From Verrucomicrobiales bacterium (lineage in GTDB: Bacteria; Verrucomicrobiota; Verrucomicrobiia; Verrucomicrobiales; DEV007): a stretch of 64,000 nt of DNA. This document shows, piece after piece, positions 47,895 through 58,183 of the stretch (the first letter of the stretch is position 1; every line of letters begins with the position of its first letter). The stretch is from positions 1 through 64,000 of the forward strand of contig JAOFDG010000003.1 in assembly GCA_028033615.1 (NCBI GenBank), read 5' to 3'. Under the pieces are notes generated by a model. It saw only the letters and a program-made list of their open reading frames with translations. It did no database searches and was not told the origin of the DNA. The position numbers and the translations under genes are program-made.

Positions 47895-50360
47895 ATGGTA
47901 AATGTTGTAATGAATTTTTTGTATATGATCCCAAGCAAGCAGAAAGCTTTTTGGCCTACCATTTGTTTCGTCATACTCTTGATTGTTAATGCAGGTTCTG
48001 TCCCTCCTGACAATAAACTAAATATTTCCAGTAAATCCCAATGGATAGAGGGAGCTACACTAAAGACTGATTCCAATGTTGATGAGTTAATGGCAAGAGC
48101 GAAGCAGTTCTCAAATGAGGGAAGATATGATCTAGCGAGTAGCCTTTGGCAAAAGGTCATAGACTCCAGTAACGACCTTGTTTTCGGAAGTGAAGAATGG
48201 TTGGAGAAAACATTATCTCATGAATATCAGATATATAAATCTGTTTCTCGTGAGATCGAGAATACGTTGGCTAAATTGCCTAATGAGGGTTTGGAGGGTT
48301 ACCGAATTGATGCAGATAGCCAGGCTAAGATAATTCTTTCATCTTATAAGGATGATCAAGGAAGAGAAAATGCACTATCTGAGTTGGTGAAAAGATATTT
48401 TCTCAGTTCATTAGGAGATGATGCGGCTTATGAATTAGCATGTCTTAAGCTTGATCGATATGAATTTCTTCCCGCGATAAGGTTAATCGATAAAATTTTA
48501 GATGATTATCCTGACACTGATATTGAGCGTTCACAGCTGCTAATACGTGCGGCCGTTCTTAGTGCTCGAATAGGTGATTTAGATAGGGCTAAGAACTTAT
48601 TAAATAGAGTAAAAAATGAAAAAGATTCAAAAATTACAAAATCAGTTTTAGAAATTGTTGAACAAGACATTATGCAATCCGGAGTAATAGGTATTGTGAG
48701 TCAAAAATTAAGTGAGCCTTGGTCAATGAATATGGGTGGGGCTAAAAGATCAGGGCTAATGCAGACACCTTTAAATCAGCCCATTGAGAAAGGTAAGTCA
48801 TCATGGGTTCAGACATATGATCTAACGTTACCAAAAGGTTGGCCGGAGCTTCCAATAGTAGAAAACAAACCAGACATAGTTAATTTGACGGCACCATTTG
48901 GGGGTGGAATTGGCGGATCGTCATCATTAAATGGAAATAATAAGTTAACAATTGATCAGATTCTTATCACTTGGAAAAAAGAGGGCTGGATGCCTTGTGC
49001 TCAGATGTTGTTCGGTTCGCAGTTTTTATATTTTAAAAACGAAGATCGTTTAGTATGTGCTGATTCTGAGACGGGCACTGTGAAATGGTTAGGGTTTAGG
49101 ACTCAATATGCACAGCCAAACTTTTCAAAAAATTTCAGATTTAGGCGCCCTACATCTAAAGATGTTAAAAGAATTCCTCGTGATGTTAAAGAGATTCAAT
49201 ACTTTTCCGATCATGCTAATCAATCGATGTGTTTAGTGGGAGGTAAGATTATTACTGTACAAGGTATACCTGTTGACTTTACTGAAGAAGAAGAACCGAT
49301 TGAGCTGGAAGCTGATAATAATTTGCAAAGAGGAGTTTGGCAGAATCGTATCGCTGGTGGCGTACCAAGAATGAGAAAAAATCGTCTCGTAGCATATCAT
49401 GCCATAAATGGTAAGCTTCAATGGATGCGTTCTGCGGTTGAGGAAAAAGAGGGCTTGATTTCAGAGAGTTGTTTTATTGGTGACCCAGTGCCGTATGGCA
49501 ACCTTCTTTTGGTTCCCGTTCTCGAGGGAGCTGGCATGTATCTAACTGCGATAAATTTAGAAACTGGGGTTACTCAATGGAGGACTTTTCTTGGGGATGA
49601 GCCTCAATCTGGGATTGCCCCAAATGCGTCGGTAATGGTAGCTGTTGATGGAGGTGAGGCATATGTTTCTACTGGTGCCGGTTTAGTTTTCTCCCTTGAT
49701 GCTATATCTGGTTCATTAAACTGGGTGGTAAGATACCCTAGGACAGTTAGAAATAATGCCTCGCGCATGCAAGAATTACAAAGATTTGGTGGATTTGCTC
49801 GTGGTAATGTTGCAACACCTGACTTTGATGGTTGGGATATTGATACGATCTTGCCGTCTACAAAGGTTGTGGTCTTTGCCCCAAGCGACTTTAATCAATT
49901 AGTAGCCTTAGATCGGAGATCAGGAAGTTTAATTTGGGAGACTGCACGGGTTCCATTGAGAGGAGGTAATGAGGGTAGTTATGTCCTAGGGCTTTTAGAT
50001 GAGAAGCTATATGTTGGTGGAACTAACGTGGTAAGGTGTTATGACGTTAATGGTGGGAAAATGTTATGGGAGAATTCATTCCCTAGAGGCTATGGAAGGG
50101 GTGCTTTAACAGAAGGAGTTATTTTTATTCCATCTGGAGACAATGAAATAATTAAACTCAACATCAATAATGGTTCTATTGAAGGTCAGATAACCGTTAA
50201 TCTTCAGAATGATCACCCAATTGGTAATTTGTTTTCCAACGGAAAGAACATTTATATAATGGGTCTACGTCAAATTCATTCAGTGGTTGATGTGAGTAAA
50301 AAAGGGAATCAAAATATTAAGCGAAAGGTGTCTCAAGGGCAAGAAGGTAAAACTCAATAG
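47895..50360 (+). CDS. PQQ-like beta-propeller protein with N-terminal helical repeats
   Basis: LVCADSETGTVKWLGFRT, LNLETGVTQWRTFLG-like blades, VALDRRSGSLIWETARV, RCYDVNGGKMLWENSF. Confidence 0.85.
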   Translation: MVNVVMNFLYMIPSKQKAFWPTICFVILLIVNAGSVPPDNKLNISSKSQWIEGATLKTDSNVDELMARAKQFSNEGRYDLASSLWQKVIDSSNDLVFGSEEWLEKTLSHEYQIYKSVSREIENTLAKLPNEGLEGYRIDADSQAKIILSSYKDDQGRENALSELVKRYFLSSLGDDAAYELACLKLDRYEFLPAIRLIDKILDDYPDTDIERSQLLIRAAVLSARIGDLDRAKNLLNRVKNEKDSKITKSVLEIVEQDIMQSGVIGIVSQKLSEPWSMNMGGAKRSGLMQTPLNQPIEKGKSSWVQTYDLTLPKGWPELPIVENKPDIVNLTAPFGGGIGGSSSLNGNNKLTIDQILITWKKEGWMPCAQMLFGSQFLYFKNEDRLVCADSETGTVKWLGFRTQYAQPNFSKNFRFRRPTSKDVKRIPRDVKEIQYFSDHANQSMCLVGGKIITVQGIPVDFTEEEEPIELEADNNLQRGVWQNRIAGGVPRMRKNRLVAYHAINGKLQWMRSAVEEKEGLISESCFIGDPVPYGNLLLVPVLEGAGMYLTAINLETGVTQWRTFLGDEPQSGIAPNASVMVAVDGGEAYVSTGAGLVFSLDAISGSLNWVVRYPRTVRNNASRMQELQRFGGFARGNVATPDFDGWDIDTILPSTKVVVFAPSDFNQLVALDRRSGSLIWETARVPLRGGNEGSYVLGLLDEKLYVGGTNVVRCYDVNGGKMLWENSFPRGYGRGALTEGVIFIPSGDNEIIKLNINNGSIEGQITVNLQNDHPIGNLFSNGKNIYIMGLRQIHSVVDVSKKGNQNIKRKVSQGQEGKTQ

Positions 50361-50391
50361 GAATATAATTCAAGGCTCCTATAAAATAAGA

Positions 50392-51456
50392 ATGACTAAT
50401 AAAAATACAACTAATTCTAGCCATGTTAAGAGAAGAGCATGCCTTAAGTTACTGGCTCCTTTAGGTGCAGCTCAATTTGTTAACGAGCGACTCAATGGAG
50501 AAAATGAAAAAACCGCAGATGAGCTTCTTGATGACAGGGCTCGCAAAGCAATAGACCGTGGTTTAAGATTTCTTTCAGGAAGGCAGGTGCAAAGAGGAGT
50601 TGATAGAGGGGGCTTCGGGTCTTCAGGTTATTCCGGTAGCGTAGGGATTTGTGGTCTTGCAGGTTTGGCATTCATGAGTGAGGGAAGCACTCCAGGTGTT
50701 GGGCGATTTGGTAAGGAGGTTGACCTTTGTACTGAATTCCTTATGAGACACACTGGTCCGACGGGTTATATAGCTCGCGGATCTGGAGCTATTGGTAATA
50801 TGTATGCGCATGGTTTTGCGATGTTGTGTATGACTCAGGCTTACGGTATGTCGAGGAAAAGAGAATTGGGGCAGAAGTTAAGAGCTGCAGTTAGATGCAC
50901 GTTAGGTGCTCAAAATGAGCAAGGGGGATGGAGGTATAAGCCAGTTAAAAGTGACGCTGATTTATCAGTAACAGTTTGCCAAATTATGGCTTTGCGTGCG
51001 GCAAGAGATTCAGGTGTTAATGTTCCTGATGAAGCTCGTGAAAAGTGCATCGATTATGTAAAAAAAAGCCAAACTGCAGATGGGAGTTTTCGCTATACTA
51101 TGCGCGGAGGGCATACAACTTTTGCATTAACTGCAGCGGGATGTGTTTCACTCTTTAGTGCAGGTATTTATGATGGACCTCAAATTGAGAAAGGCCTTAA
51201 GTATTTGAAAAAAAGAAAGAATAGTGCTGAACGACATTATTTTTATTATGGTCACTATTATGCTGTGCAAGCTATGTGGCATGCTGGTGGTGAATGGTGG
51301 AATGACTGGTATCCAAGTATTAGAGACAAACTAATTTCCTCTCAGAGTGCAAATGGCGGATGGAGTAATTCTTCTTACGGTCAAGAGTTTGCTACGGCAA
51401 TGGCATGTATTATTCTTCAAATGCCAAATGATATGCTGCCTATTTTTGCTAGATAA
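50392..51456 (+). CDS. Prenyltransferase/squalene-cyclase-fold repeat protein with Tat-like N-terminus
   Basis: KRRACLKLLAPLGAAQ twin-Arg-like; repeats GAQNEQGGWRYKP, KKSQTADGSFRYT, SQSANGGWSNS. Confidence 0.85.
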   Translation: MTNKNTTNSSHVKRRACLKLLAPLGAAQFVNERLNGENEKTADELLDDRARKAIDRGLRFLSGRQVQRGVDRGGFGSSGYSGSVGICGLAGLAFMSEGSTPGVGRFGKEVDLCTEFLMRHTGPTGYIARGSGAIGNMYAHGFAMLCMTQAYGMSRKRELGQKLRAAVRCTLGAQNEQGGWRYKPVKSDADLSVTVCQIMALRAARDSGVNVPDEAREKCIDYVKKSQTADGSFRYTMRGGHTTFALTAAGCVSLFSAGIYDGPQIEKGLKYLKKRKNSAERHYFYYGHYYAVQAMWHAGGEWWNDWYPSIRDKLISSQSANGGWSNSSYGQEFATAMACIILQMPNDMLPIFAR

Positions 51457-51495
51457 AATTTTCATTATACACATCTAATATTATTAAATAATAAA

Positions 51496-53976
51496 TTGAT
51501 AAAAATACTACAGTGGTTTGGTTTTGATAGAGAAAGTATTCCCAAGGATGCTGACGTTTCCTTTAGTTTTGCAAATTTTCCTGATTCTTGGAGAGTTTTT
51601 GTTCTATTAGCATTGATTCTATCTGTTGGCTGGATTGTTTTCAAAATTTACCAAAAAGAAAACGAATCCTGCCCTAAAGGAATTAGAAAGCTGTTGTTTA
51701 TAATCAGATTCTCAGTTTGTTTGCTTTTGATTACCGTTTTTTTAGAGCCATCAGTCGTTTATACTCAATCAAGGTCATTGCGCCCGATTGTGAGACTTAT
51801 TAGAGACGCTTCACAATCTATGAATATCAAAGATAGTTATGCCGAAGAGGAGTCTGCTAGCTCAGCTGCTTCGGTTATGGACTTAAGTATTGATGCTCTG
51901 CGTGAAACGAAACCTTCAAGGGTTGATGTTGTGAACAAAGTTCTAGGTGATGGTAATCTTAATTTTTTCAGAGAATTGAGTAAGAAAGGGCGAGTCAAGA
52001 TTTTGGATTTTGGAGAAACATCTGTTGAGGTGGGAGTAAAAGAAAAAAACATTGAATATAAATCACCAAATAATGAGGAATCAGATTTGTTCGAAATAGA
52101 ATTTCCAAAATTAAACGCTAATGGGGTTGGGACTGATATTTCAGGGGCTATTCGCGAGTCGCTCGAAGATAAATTGACCTCTTCAATCGTTATATTTACT
52201 GATGGTCAGCATAATACTTCATCTGACGTAAACAATGCTATAAAGTTGGCTGAAAATAGAAAGGTTCCTATTTTTTTTGTTGGAATAGGTGATGCTGATA
52301 GGCCAAGGAATATTAGTATTTCTAATTTATATGCAGATCCTCAGGTGTGGAATAATGATCCTTTTCAAATTCAAGCAATAGTTGGTTCAGAGGGAATTGA
52401 TAAGGATAACGTTAAGGTAAATCTTGTTGAAATAGTAAAATCTGAGGACGGGGAGGAAATAGACAATATAATAAGTTCCAAAAATATTGACCTTAATTCT
52501 ACGACAGGAAGAATTAAGATTGATTTCAGTCATACTCCCACGACACCAGGAGAGAAATTATACACTGTAAGAGCTGAAGTCATTGAAGGAGAATCAAATG
52601 CAGATGACAATTCGGCAGCTTCCCCAACCAGGGTAAATGTGCTTGATGATAACGCGAAAGTTTTACTGATTTCAGGGGACCCTAGTTGGGAATATAGAGC
52701 GCTCGTAAGATTGCTTACAAGAGAGAAGATGATTAACCTTTCATGCTGGCTTCAGAGTTTGGACGATGGCCGGCGGCAACAAGGGAATTCTCAGATTGAA
52801 AGCCTACCTGTTACAAAAGAGGCCCTTTTTGAATATGATGTAATTATCATGCTTGATCCTAATCCAGCTGAATTCAATAAGGATTTGATAGATTTATTTA
52901 AAAACTTTGTGAGTGAACATTCGGGTGGGTTCTTGTATATGCCTGGTCCAGTCTATGCGGGCAGGTTTTTAACTGATTCTAGAGCTTCTGGAATCAAAGA
53001 CCTCTTGCCGGTATCCCTCGGGGACGTGGGAAGTATGGAAGTGAGTGGTTTGCTTTCTTTAAATAATCGCGAGTGGCCTCTTACAATTGTTGCCGCAAAT
53101 GCCGATCAACCTATAATGAGATTCTATGAAGATCCACAGAGGACATTGGATCAGTGGAAAAAATTACCTGGAACTTTTTGGAGCTTTCCTGCGCTTGAGG
53201 CTAAACCAGCTACAAGGGTTTTGATTGAACATTCTGATCCAACATTGAGAAGAAAAGAAATTTCGAGGCCGCTTCTTGTTACAGGTCAATTTGGGACTGG
53301 GCGAACAACATACTTAGGATTTGATGGAACATGGCGCTGGCGGACTAAAGGACTTGATGCTGAATTTTTTAAAAGGTTTTGGGTTCAAACTACTCGGTAT
53401 TTAGTTGAAGGTCGCTCCTTAGTGGGAAAGAGGAGAGGTCAAATTGAGTCTGAAAGGTTTCAGTATCAAGTCGGTGATAGAATTCGACTTACGGCGTCAT
53501 TGAGACAAAAAAACTTTGATTGGCTTGATCTTCCTAATGTTAAAGCGGTTTTAACACAGCCAAATCAAGATGTTAAAAATATTACTTTTGATAAATTGCC
53601 TAATCAGCCCGGAGTATATGAGACAACTGTGGTTGCATCTAATGATGGATCCTATTCAGTTTCTATTGAGCTTGATGAGGAAGGAGATGAGAACGTTACT
53701 ATTAATTCAAATTTTGTGGTTGTAGTTCCATTTAAGGAAATAAAAGATACATGGCTTGATAGAGATAAACTGAAATCCTTTTCTGCGTCAACCGGTGGGG
53801 CTTACTTTAGTCCAGACAAAATATCAGATATCCCAACTGTGCTGCCAGATCTTTCGAGAAGACTGACTTATGATAGTCCTCCGATGCCATTATGGGATAA
53901 TCGAATTCTATTCATTTCGCTTTTTATACTCTTAGTCTTAGAGTGGGCTCTTCGTAAGAAATTTAAATTGATATAA
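51496..53976 (+). CDS. VWA / glutamine amidotransferase-like large membrane protein
   Basis: RPIVRLIRDASQSMNIKD, SIVIFTDGQHNTSSDV, KVLLISGDPSWEYRALVRLL, GQFGTGRTTYLGFDGTWRWR; TTG start. Confidence 0.85.
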   Translation: MIKILQWFGFDRESIPKDADVSFSFANFPDSWRVFVLLALILSVGWIVFKIYQKENESCPKGIRKLLFIIRFSVCLLLITVFLEPSVVYTQSRSLRPIVRLIRDASQSMNIKDSYAEEESASSAASVMDLSIDALRETKPSRVDVVNKVLGDGNLNFFRELSKKGRVKILDFGETSVEVGVKEKNIEYKSPNNEESDLFEIEFPKLNANGVGTDISGAIRESLEDKLTSSIVIFTDGQHNTSSDVNNAIKLAENRKVPIFFVGIGDADRPRNISISNLYADPQVWNNDPFQIQAIVGSEGIDKDNVKVNLVEIVKSEDGEEIDNIISSKNIDLNSTTGRIKIDFSHTPTTPGEKLYTVRAEVIEGESNADDNSAASPTRVNVLDDNAKVLLISGDPSWEYRALVRLLTREKMINLSCWLQSLDDGRRQQGNSQIESLPVTKEALFEYDVIIMLDPNPAEFNKDLIDLFKNFVSEHSGGFLYMPGPVYAGRFLTDSRASGIKDLLPVSLGDVGSMEVSGLLSLNNREWPLTIVAANADQPIMRFYEDPQRTLDQWKKLPGTFWSFPALEAKPATRVLIEHSDPTLRRKEISRPLLVTGQFGTGRTTYLGFDGTWRWRTKGLDAEFFKRFWVQTTRYLVEGRSLVGKRRGQIESERFQYQVGDRIRLTASLRQKNFDWLDLPNVKAVLTQPNQDVKNITFDKLPNQPGVYETTVVASNDGSYSVSIELDEEGDENVTINSNFVVVVPFKEIKDTWLDRDKLKSFSASTGGAYFSPDKISDIPTVLPDLSRRLTYDSPPMPLWDNRILFISLFILLVLEWALRKKFKLI

Positions 53977-53997
53977 ATATAAATATAAAAACAAGCC

Positions 53998-56235
53998 ATG
54001 CCGTCAGTATCTAAAGAGATGATTCCAAAGCAGATAAATTCTGTCCTTGGCAGGATGCGTAGAGCGGTTCAGCGGTATTTTATTATTAATGGTTTAAAAA
54101 ATATATTTTTCGTTTTACTGCTTATTGTAATCTCTGATTTCTTTATCGATAAGTCATTCCGAATGGATAAACCTCAACGCCTTATAATGTTGATCTTAGG
54201 TCTTGGTTGTATTCTTTTTCTTACTTATAAGAAGCTAATTCTGCCCCTTTTATCAAAATTAAGTGACGATGCTTTGATTCTTGAGTTAGAGCGAACTCAA
54301 GGTGGTATGAATGAGTCTCTAATTAGTGCTCTGGAATTATCCAGAATGAAAAATTACAAAAATTCGGACGTTTCGTTAAAAATGATCGAAGAGACTATCG
54401 AAGCTGGTGCTCAGATAGCTGATGGAGTGAAGGTTGGTCCAGCATTCAAAAGAGGTAAGATGAAAGCAAATTTTTATGTTTTGGCTTCCCTTACTTTAGT
54501 TTTAATTGTTGGCGGGTTTGGGGTTGTTAATTCTAACGACCTAAATACTTGGTATAAACGGAATGTTTTACTGATGGAATTGCAATGGCCGAGCGATTAT
54601 GAACTGCTGGTAGTAGGTTCATATGGGGGTAAAATAAGAGTTGCGAAAGGACAAGACTTTTCAATTGAGGTCCAAGTTAAAGATGGAAATAAATCAGTTC
54701 CTGAATCTATTAAGATTGAATTTAAATCAAATGCTTACAAAAAGTCCGAAGAGCTGTTCATAAATCAAGATGGCACGTTTGTTTCATCAGCGGTTGATAC
54801 TGTGGAGGAGTCAGAATTTAGAGTTATAAGTAAAGAGTATGAAACACAATGGCTTTCATTGGAATTAGTTGATAGGCCTGAATTGGTTAAATTATCTCTT
54901 AGTGCAACTTTCCCAGAATATACGGAACTAGGTAGAACTGATCTTGCTACTGGAGAAGGCCCTCATGAGCTGTTAGGTGGCTCAGAGTTAGAAGTTTCAG
55001 GAAAGGTAAATAAGGCTCTGAAAAATGCCTACGCTATGCTAGATGAATCTAAATTTTCTTTAAAAGTAGAAGGTGACTCTTTTATTGGTATCATACCAAA
55101 AGATAAATTAAATTCGGGATCATACTCTATAATTGTTGAGGATAACGAGGAGGGTATATTGAATGGATCGGGTGATTTGCTTGGCCTTGGTTTTAAAGAT
55201 CCTCCGAACTTTAGAGTCCGGGTTGTGAATGACCGTAAACCAAAACTTACTATTAAATCTAATGGTCTCAGTGGTATGATTGTTCCAGGGGCTCGCATCC
55301 CTTATGTCGGAGAGATCAATGACGATTTTTCAATAGAGGGCGTGGAAATTCATTATTCACTAAAAGAGGACACAGGTGAGCGGAGAGAAGTATCTGGAAA
55401 ATTAGTTCCTTATGGAATTCAAAAAAAGATAGGAAGTAAAGAAATTATGATGGAGGGTGCCATTGATCTGGAACCCCTGGATCTAACAATTAATTCAAGG
55501 TTTAGTGTTTATTTTTCTGCTAAAGATAATAATACTGAATCTGGTCCTGGTGTTGGAGAATCCACTAGAATTCTCTTCAGGGTTGTTGGGGAAGCAGAAT
55601 TGCGAACAGATCTATTAAGACGAGAAAAAGAACAGCGTCAAATCGTCAATGAGGTAACAAAAAAACAGGACATTTTATTAACTGATCTAGGTGCTTTGGC
55701 AGCTGAATTTGTAGAGATTGATATTTTGGATCGATCAAGCAAGGAACGATTGGCTAATTTACAGAAAGCTCAAAAGAATTTAAGTATCGATGTCGGAAAT
55801 ATAGTAAAAAGGTTAAAAGGAATGGTGCTAGAAATAAAAAATAATCGGCTTGAGGAAGAAAAAGGTATCCTGCAAAGCCGTTTAAACGAGAAAATTATAG
55901 CCCCGCTAGAATCGTTAACTCAACAGACTTTCCCTTCAATATCTCTAGAACTTGATGCTGCACGGAGAATGAATGATAAACTTAATAGAGATAAGTCATT
56001 TAAAGTTATTAATGCAGCGCAAAGATATACTGTCCAAGTACTAAAGGGAGTTTTAGTGCACATGGTTAGAAATGAAGGCTATCAACAAGCCTTAAATCTC
56101 CTTTATGAAATACAAAAGGAACAAGAGAGAATGAACCAGATGACAAATAATGCTAAGGAGAAATCTTTAGAAGGAATCGTTGAGGATAAGAAGGCTGAGT
56201 CTAAAGCTAATAAAGAAGAAAAATCAAAAAAATAA
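53998..56235 (+). CDS. DUF4175-like membrane protein
   Basis: N-terminal TM pair, LELERTQGGMNESLISALELSR, large beta-rich region, coiled C-terminus. Confidence 0.65.
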   Translation: MPSVSKEMIPKQINSVLGRMRRAVQRYFIINGLKNIFFVLLLIVISDFFIDKSFRMDKPQRLIMLILGLGCILFLTYKKLILPLLSKLSDDALILELERTQGGMNESLISALELSRMKNYKNSDVSLKMIEETIEAGAQIADGVKVGPAFKRGKMKANFYVLASLTLVLIVGGFGVVNSNDLNTWYKRNVLLMELQWPSDYELLVVGSYGGKIRVAKGQDFSIEVQVKDGNKSVPESIKIEFKSNAYKKSEELFINQDGTFVSSAVDTVEESEFRVISKEYETQWLSLELVDRPELVKLSLSATFPEYTELGRTDLATGEGPHELLGGSELEVSGKVNKALKNAYAMLDESKFSLKVEGDSFIGIIPKDKLNSGSYSIIVEDNEEGILNGSGDLLGLGFKDPPNFRVRVVNDRKPKLTIKSNGLSGMIVPGARIPYVGEINDDFSIEGVEIHYSLKEDTGERREVSGKLVPYGIQKKIGSKEIMMEGAIDLEPLDLTINSRFSVYFSAKDNNTESGPGVGESTRILFRVVGEAELRTDLLRREKEQRQIVNEVTKKQDILLTDLGALAAEFVEIDILDRSSKERLANLQKAQKNLSIDVGNIVKRLKGMVLEIKNNRLEEEKGILQSRLNEKIIAPLESLTQQTFPSISLELDAARRMNDKLNRDKSFKVINAAQRYTVQVLKGVLVHMVRNEGYQQALNLLYEIQKEQERMNQMTNNAKEKSLEGIVEDKKAESKANKEEKSKK

Positions 56236-56282
56236 AAAACATTCGAATATAGTTAATAGGTGATAAGTTAAATGGGGTAGAA

Positions 56283-58178
56283 ATGATTATGTATATTTTT
56301 AATGAATTAAAAGCTCTTGTTATTTTTCTTGGAATAACGTTTTTATTTAATCTAGAATCCAATGGTTCAGAGGTATTGGATTTAGGTATTGATATAGAGG
56401 ATTCTAAAAAAAGCCCATTAGGTGTCCGTCAGCAAAGGATTAAGAGAATGGTATCTGAACTTGAAAATCAATTTTCAGAGTTGGCTCGCTTATTGCAAAA
56501 AGAAAATCCTGAACAAGCTGAAAAGCTAGTGGATGCGTTTAAAGCCTCTAAAGAACTGCTTCTTGAGAAAAGAATGGATGATATTACTAAATTGTTAGAT
56601 CTATCAAAGTTAGACAGCGCAAATGAGGAGCAGAAAAAAACTATTTATGATATCAAAGGTTTAATTGATTTCTTACTTAAGGATGAAGATGAAGCCGAAG
56701 GGGTTAAGGAAGAAATAAAAAAATTAGAGGAATGGAAAGGTAAGCTAGAAGATTTAATTCAAGATGAAAATGATTTAAAAGAAGAGAGTGATATTCACTC
56801 AGATAAGGATAGTGCTCTGAAGAAAATGGATCAAAATATTTCAGAACTTAGTAATTTAATTGAAAAGCAAGAAGATCTCAAGAGTGATACAGAAAAAGAA
56901 TCGTCTAAGGGTATTGATGGTCTTGATGAGCTTGCCGAACAGCAGGACCAGTTAAATAAAGCCACGGAAAAACTTAGTGATGATATTGCCAGTAAGAATG
57001 GTGAGAATTCTGAAAGTGAACCTAGCGCGTTAATGAGGGAGGCAATGGACAACCAAAAGTTGGCTGAACAAAAGCTGGGCGAAGGTAAAGCTAAATTGGC
57101 TATTGAGTCAGAGGACAATGCTATCGAGGATATGAAGGAAGTTTTGGAGCAGCTTAAAAAAGAGAGGGATAGGGTTGCTGAGCTTAAGCCAGAAGACTTA
57201 CAAGGGCTGGCTGATAATCAAAAAGAGACGGCTGATAGCGCTGGAAAATTATCAGAAGAGATGAAAAAAGATAATGGAACTGATAAAGAGATGGAGCAAC
57301 AACAAGATCCATTAGCAGAGGGGCAAAAAAAAGCGCAGGATGCTATTGATGAAGCAAATAAGAAAATGGATTCAGCTTCTGGACAACTTGCACAAGGCAA
57401 GCCAGCTCAAGCGGGCGAGCAACAAAAGCAGGCAATAGAAGATCTAAATAGAGCGAAGGAGGAAATAGATAAACAGTTAGAAGAATTGAGAGAGCAAGAA
57501 AAAATGGATGCTTTGGTACAGCTCGAGCAGATGTTTTCTGAAATGCTTGAGAAGCAAAAAGAAGGTTCGGCACAAGTCTTGGTTTTAGAAGAAAAAAGGA
57601 AAGAACAGAATGGAAAGCTGAAAAGGGGAGATAGAATTGAATTGAGATCAGTTGAGATTCTAGAAAGAAGTCTTTCAGAAAAGTCTGGAGAAGCCTTGTC
57701 TCTTCTAAACGATGAGGGATCTAGTGTGGTTGTGAGAAATGTAGTTGAGGGGATGCAGAATGATCTTGTTGCAATAGCAGATAGAATAGATGATAGCGAG
57801 ACGGGTTCTTTTGTTCAACGTTCTCAGAAAGAAGTTGAGCTTACTCTTAATGAGTTAATTGAAGCAGTGAAAATCGCTCAAAAAATGGAGGAGCAGCAGC
57901 AGCAGCAACAGCAACAACAACAGCAACAGCAACAACAACAACAGCAACAACAAAACTTATTGCCTCCTAGTGCAGAATTAAAATTGTTACGTCTTACTCA
58001 ATTAAGAATTAATAGAAGAACGATTGATTTTGAAGGTCAATTAAAGATACGAGATAAACAAAACGAAGTGCTTAAGCGGCAAGTTTCAGAAGTAACTGTG
58101 TTACAGAAAAAAGTTACCGAGTCGGCAAGAGAACTAGCCGCTAGAGGTCAGCAGTCAACTGAATCCGAGATAGATTAA
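56283..58178 (+). CDS. Long coiled-coil protein with polyglutamine tract
   Basis: N-terminal hydrophobic signal; extended E/K/Q-rich heptads; Q20 tract. Confidence 0.8.
   Translation: MIMYIFNELKALVIFLGITFLFNLESNGSEVLDLGIDIEDSKKSPLGVRQQRIKRMVSELENQFSELARLLQKENPEQAEKLVDAFKASKELLLEKRMDDITKLLDLSKLDSANEEQKKTIYDIKGLIDFLLKDEDEAEGVKEEIKKLEEWKGKLEDLIQDENDLKEESDIHSDKDSALKKMDQNISELSNLIEKQEDLKSDTEKESSKGIDGLDELAEQQDQLNKATEKLSDDIASKNGENSESEPSALMREAMDNQKLAEQKLGEGKAKLAIESEDNAIEDMKEVLEQLKKERDRVAELKPEDLQGLADNQKETADSAGKLSEEMKKDNGTDKEMEQQQDPLAEGQKKAQDAIDEANKKMDSASGQLAQGKPAQAGEQQKQAIEDLNRAKEEIDKQLEELREQEKMDALVQLEQMFSEMLEKQKEGSAQVLVLEEKRKEQNGKLKRGDRIELRSVEILERSLSEKSGEALSLLNDEGSSVVVRNVVEGMQNDLVAIADRIDDSETGSFVQRSQKEVELTLNELIEAVKIAQKMEEQQQQQQQQQQQQQQQQQQQQNLLPPSAELKLLRLTQLRINRRTIDFEGQLKIRDKQNEVLKRQVSEVTVLQKKVTESARELAARGQQSTESEID
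57894..57953 (+). repeat. (CAG/CAA)20 polyglutamine-encoding tract
   Basis: 20 consecutive Gln codons (mixed CAG and CAA) read directly. Confidence 0.95.
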
Positions 58179-58183
58179 CAGTT

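Noticed and set aside
50392-51456. Squalene-cyclase-like protein linked to the squalene/phytoene synthase at 14311
   Set aside because: The genes are 35 kb apart in unrelated operons, and the toroid protein has a Tat-like signal and no evident cyclase motif.
56831-57573. Antisense ORFs opposite the coiled-coil gene
   Set aside because: Ser/Leu/Phe-rich shadows typical of the complement of E/K-rich coding sequence.
57894-57953. CAG/CAA repeat considered as a noncoding satellite
   Set aside because: It is in frame within a long intact ORF with coding-like sequence on both sides.
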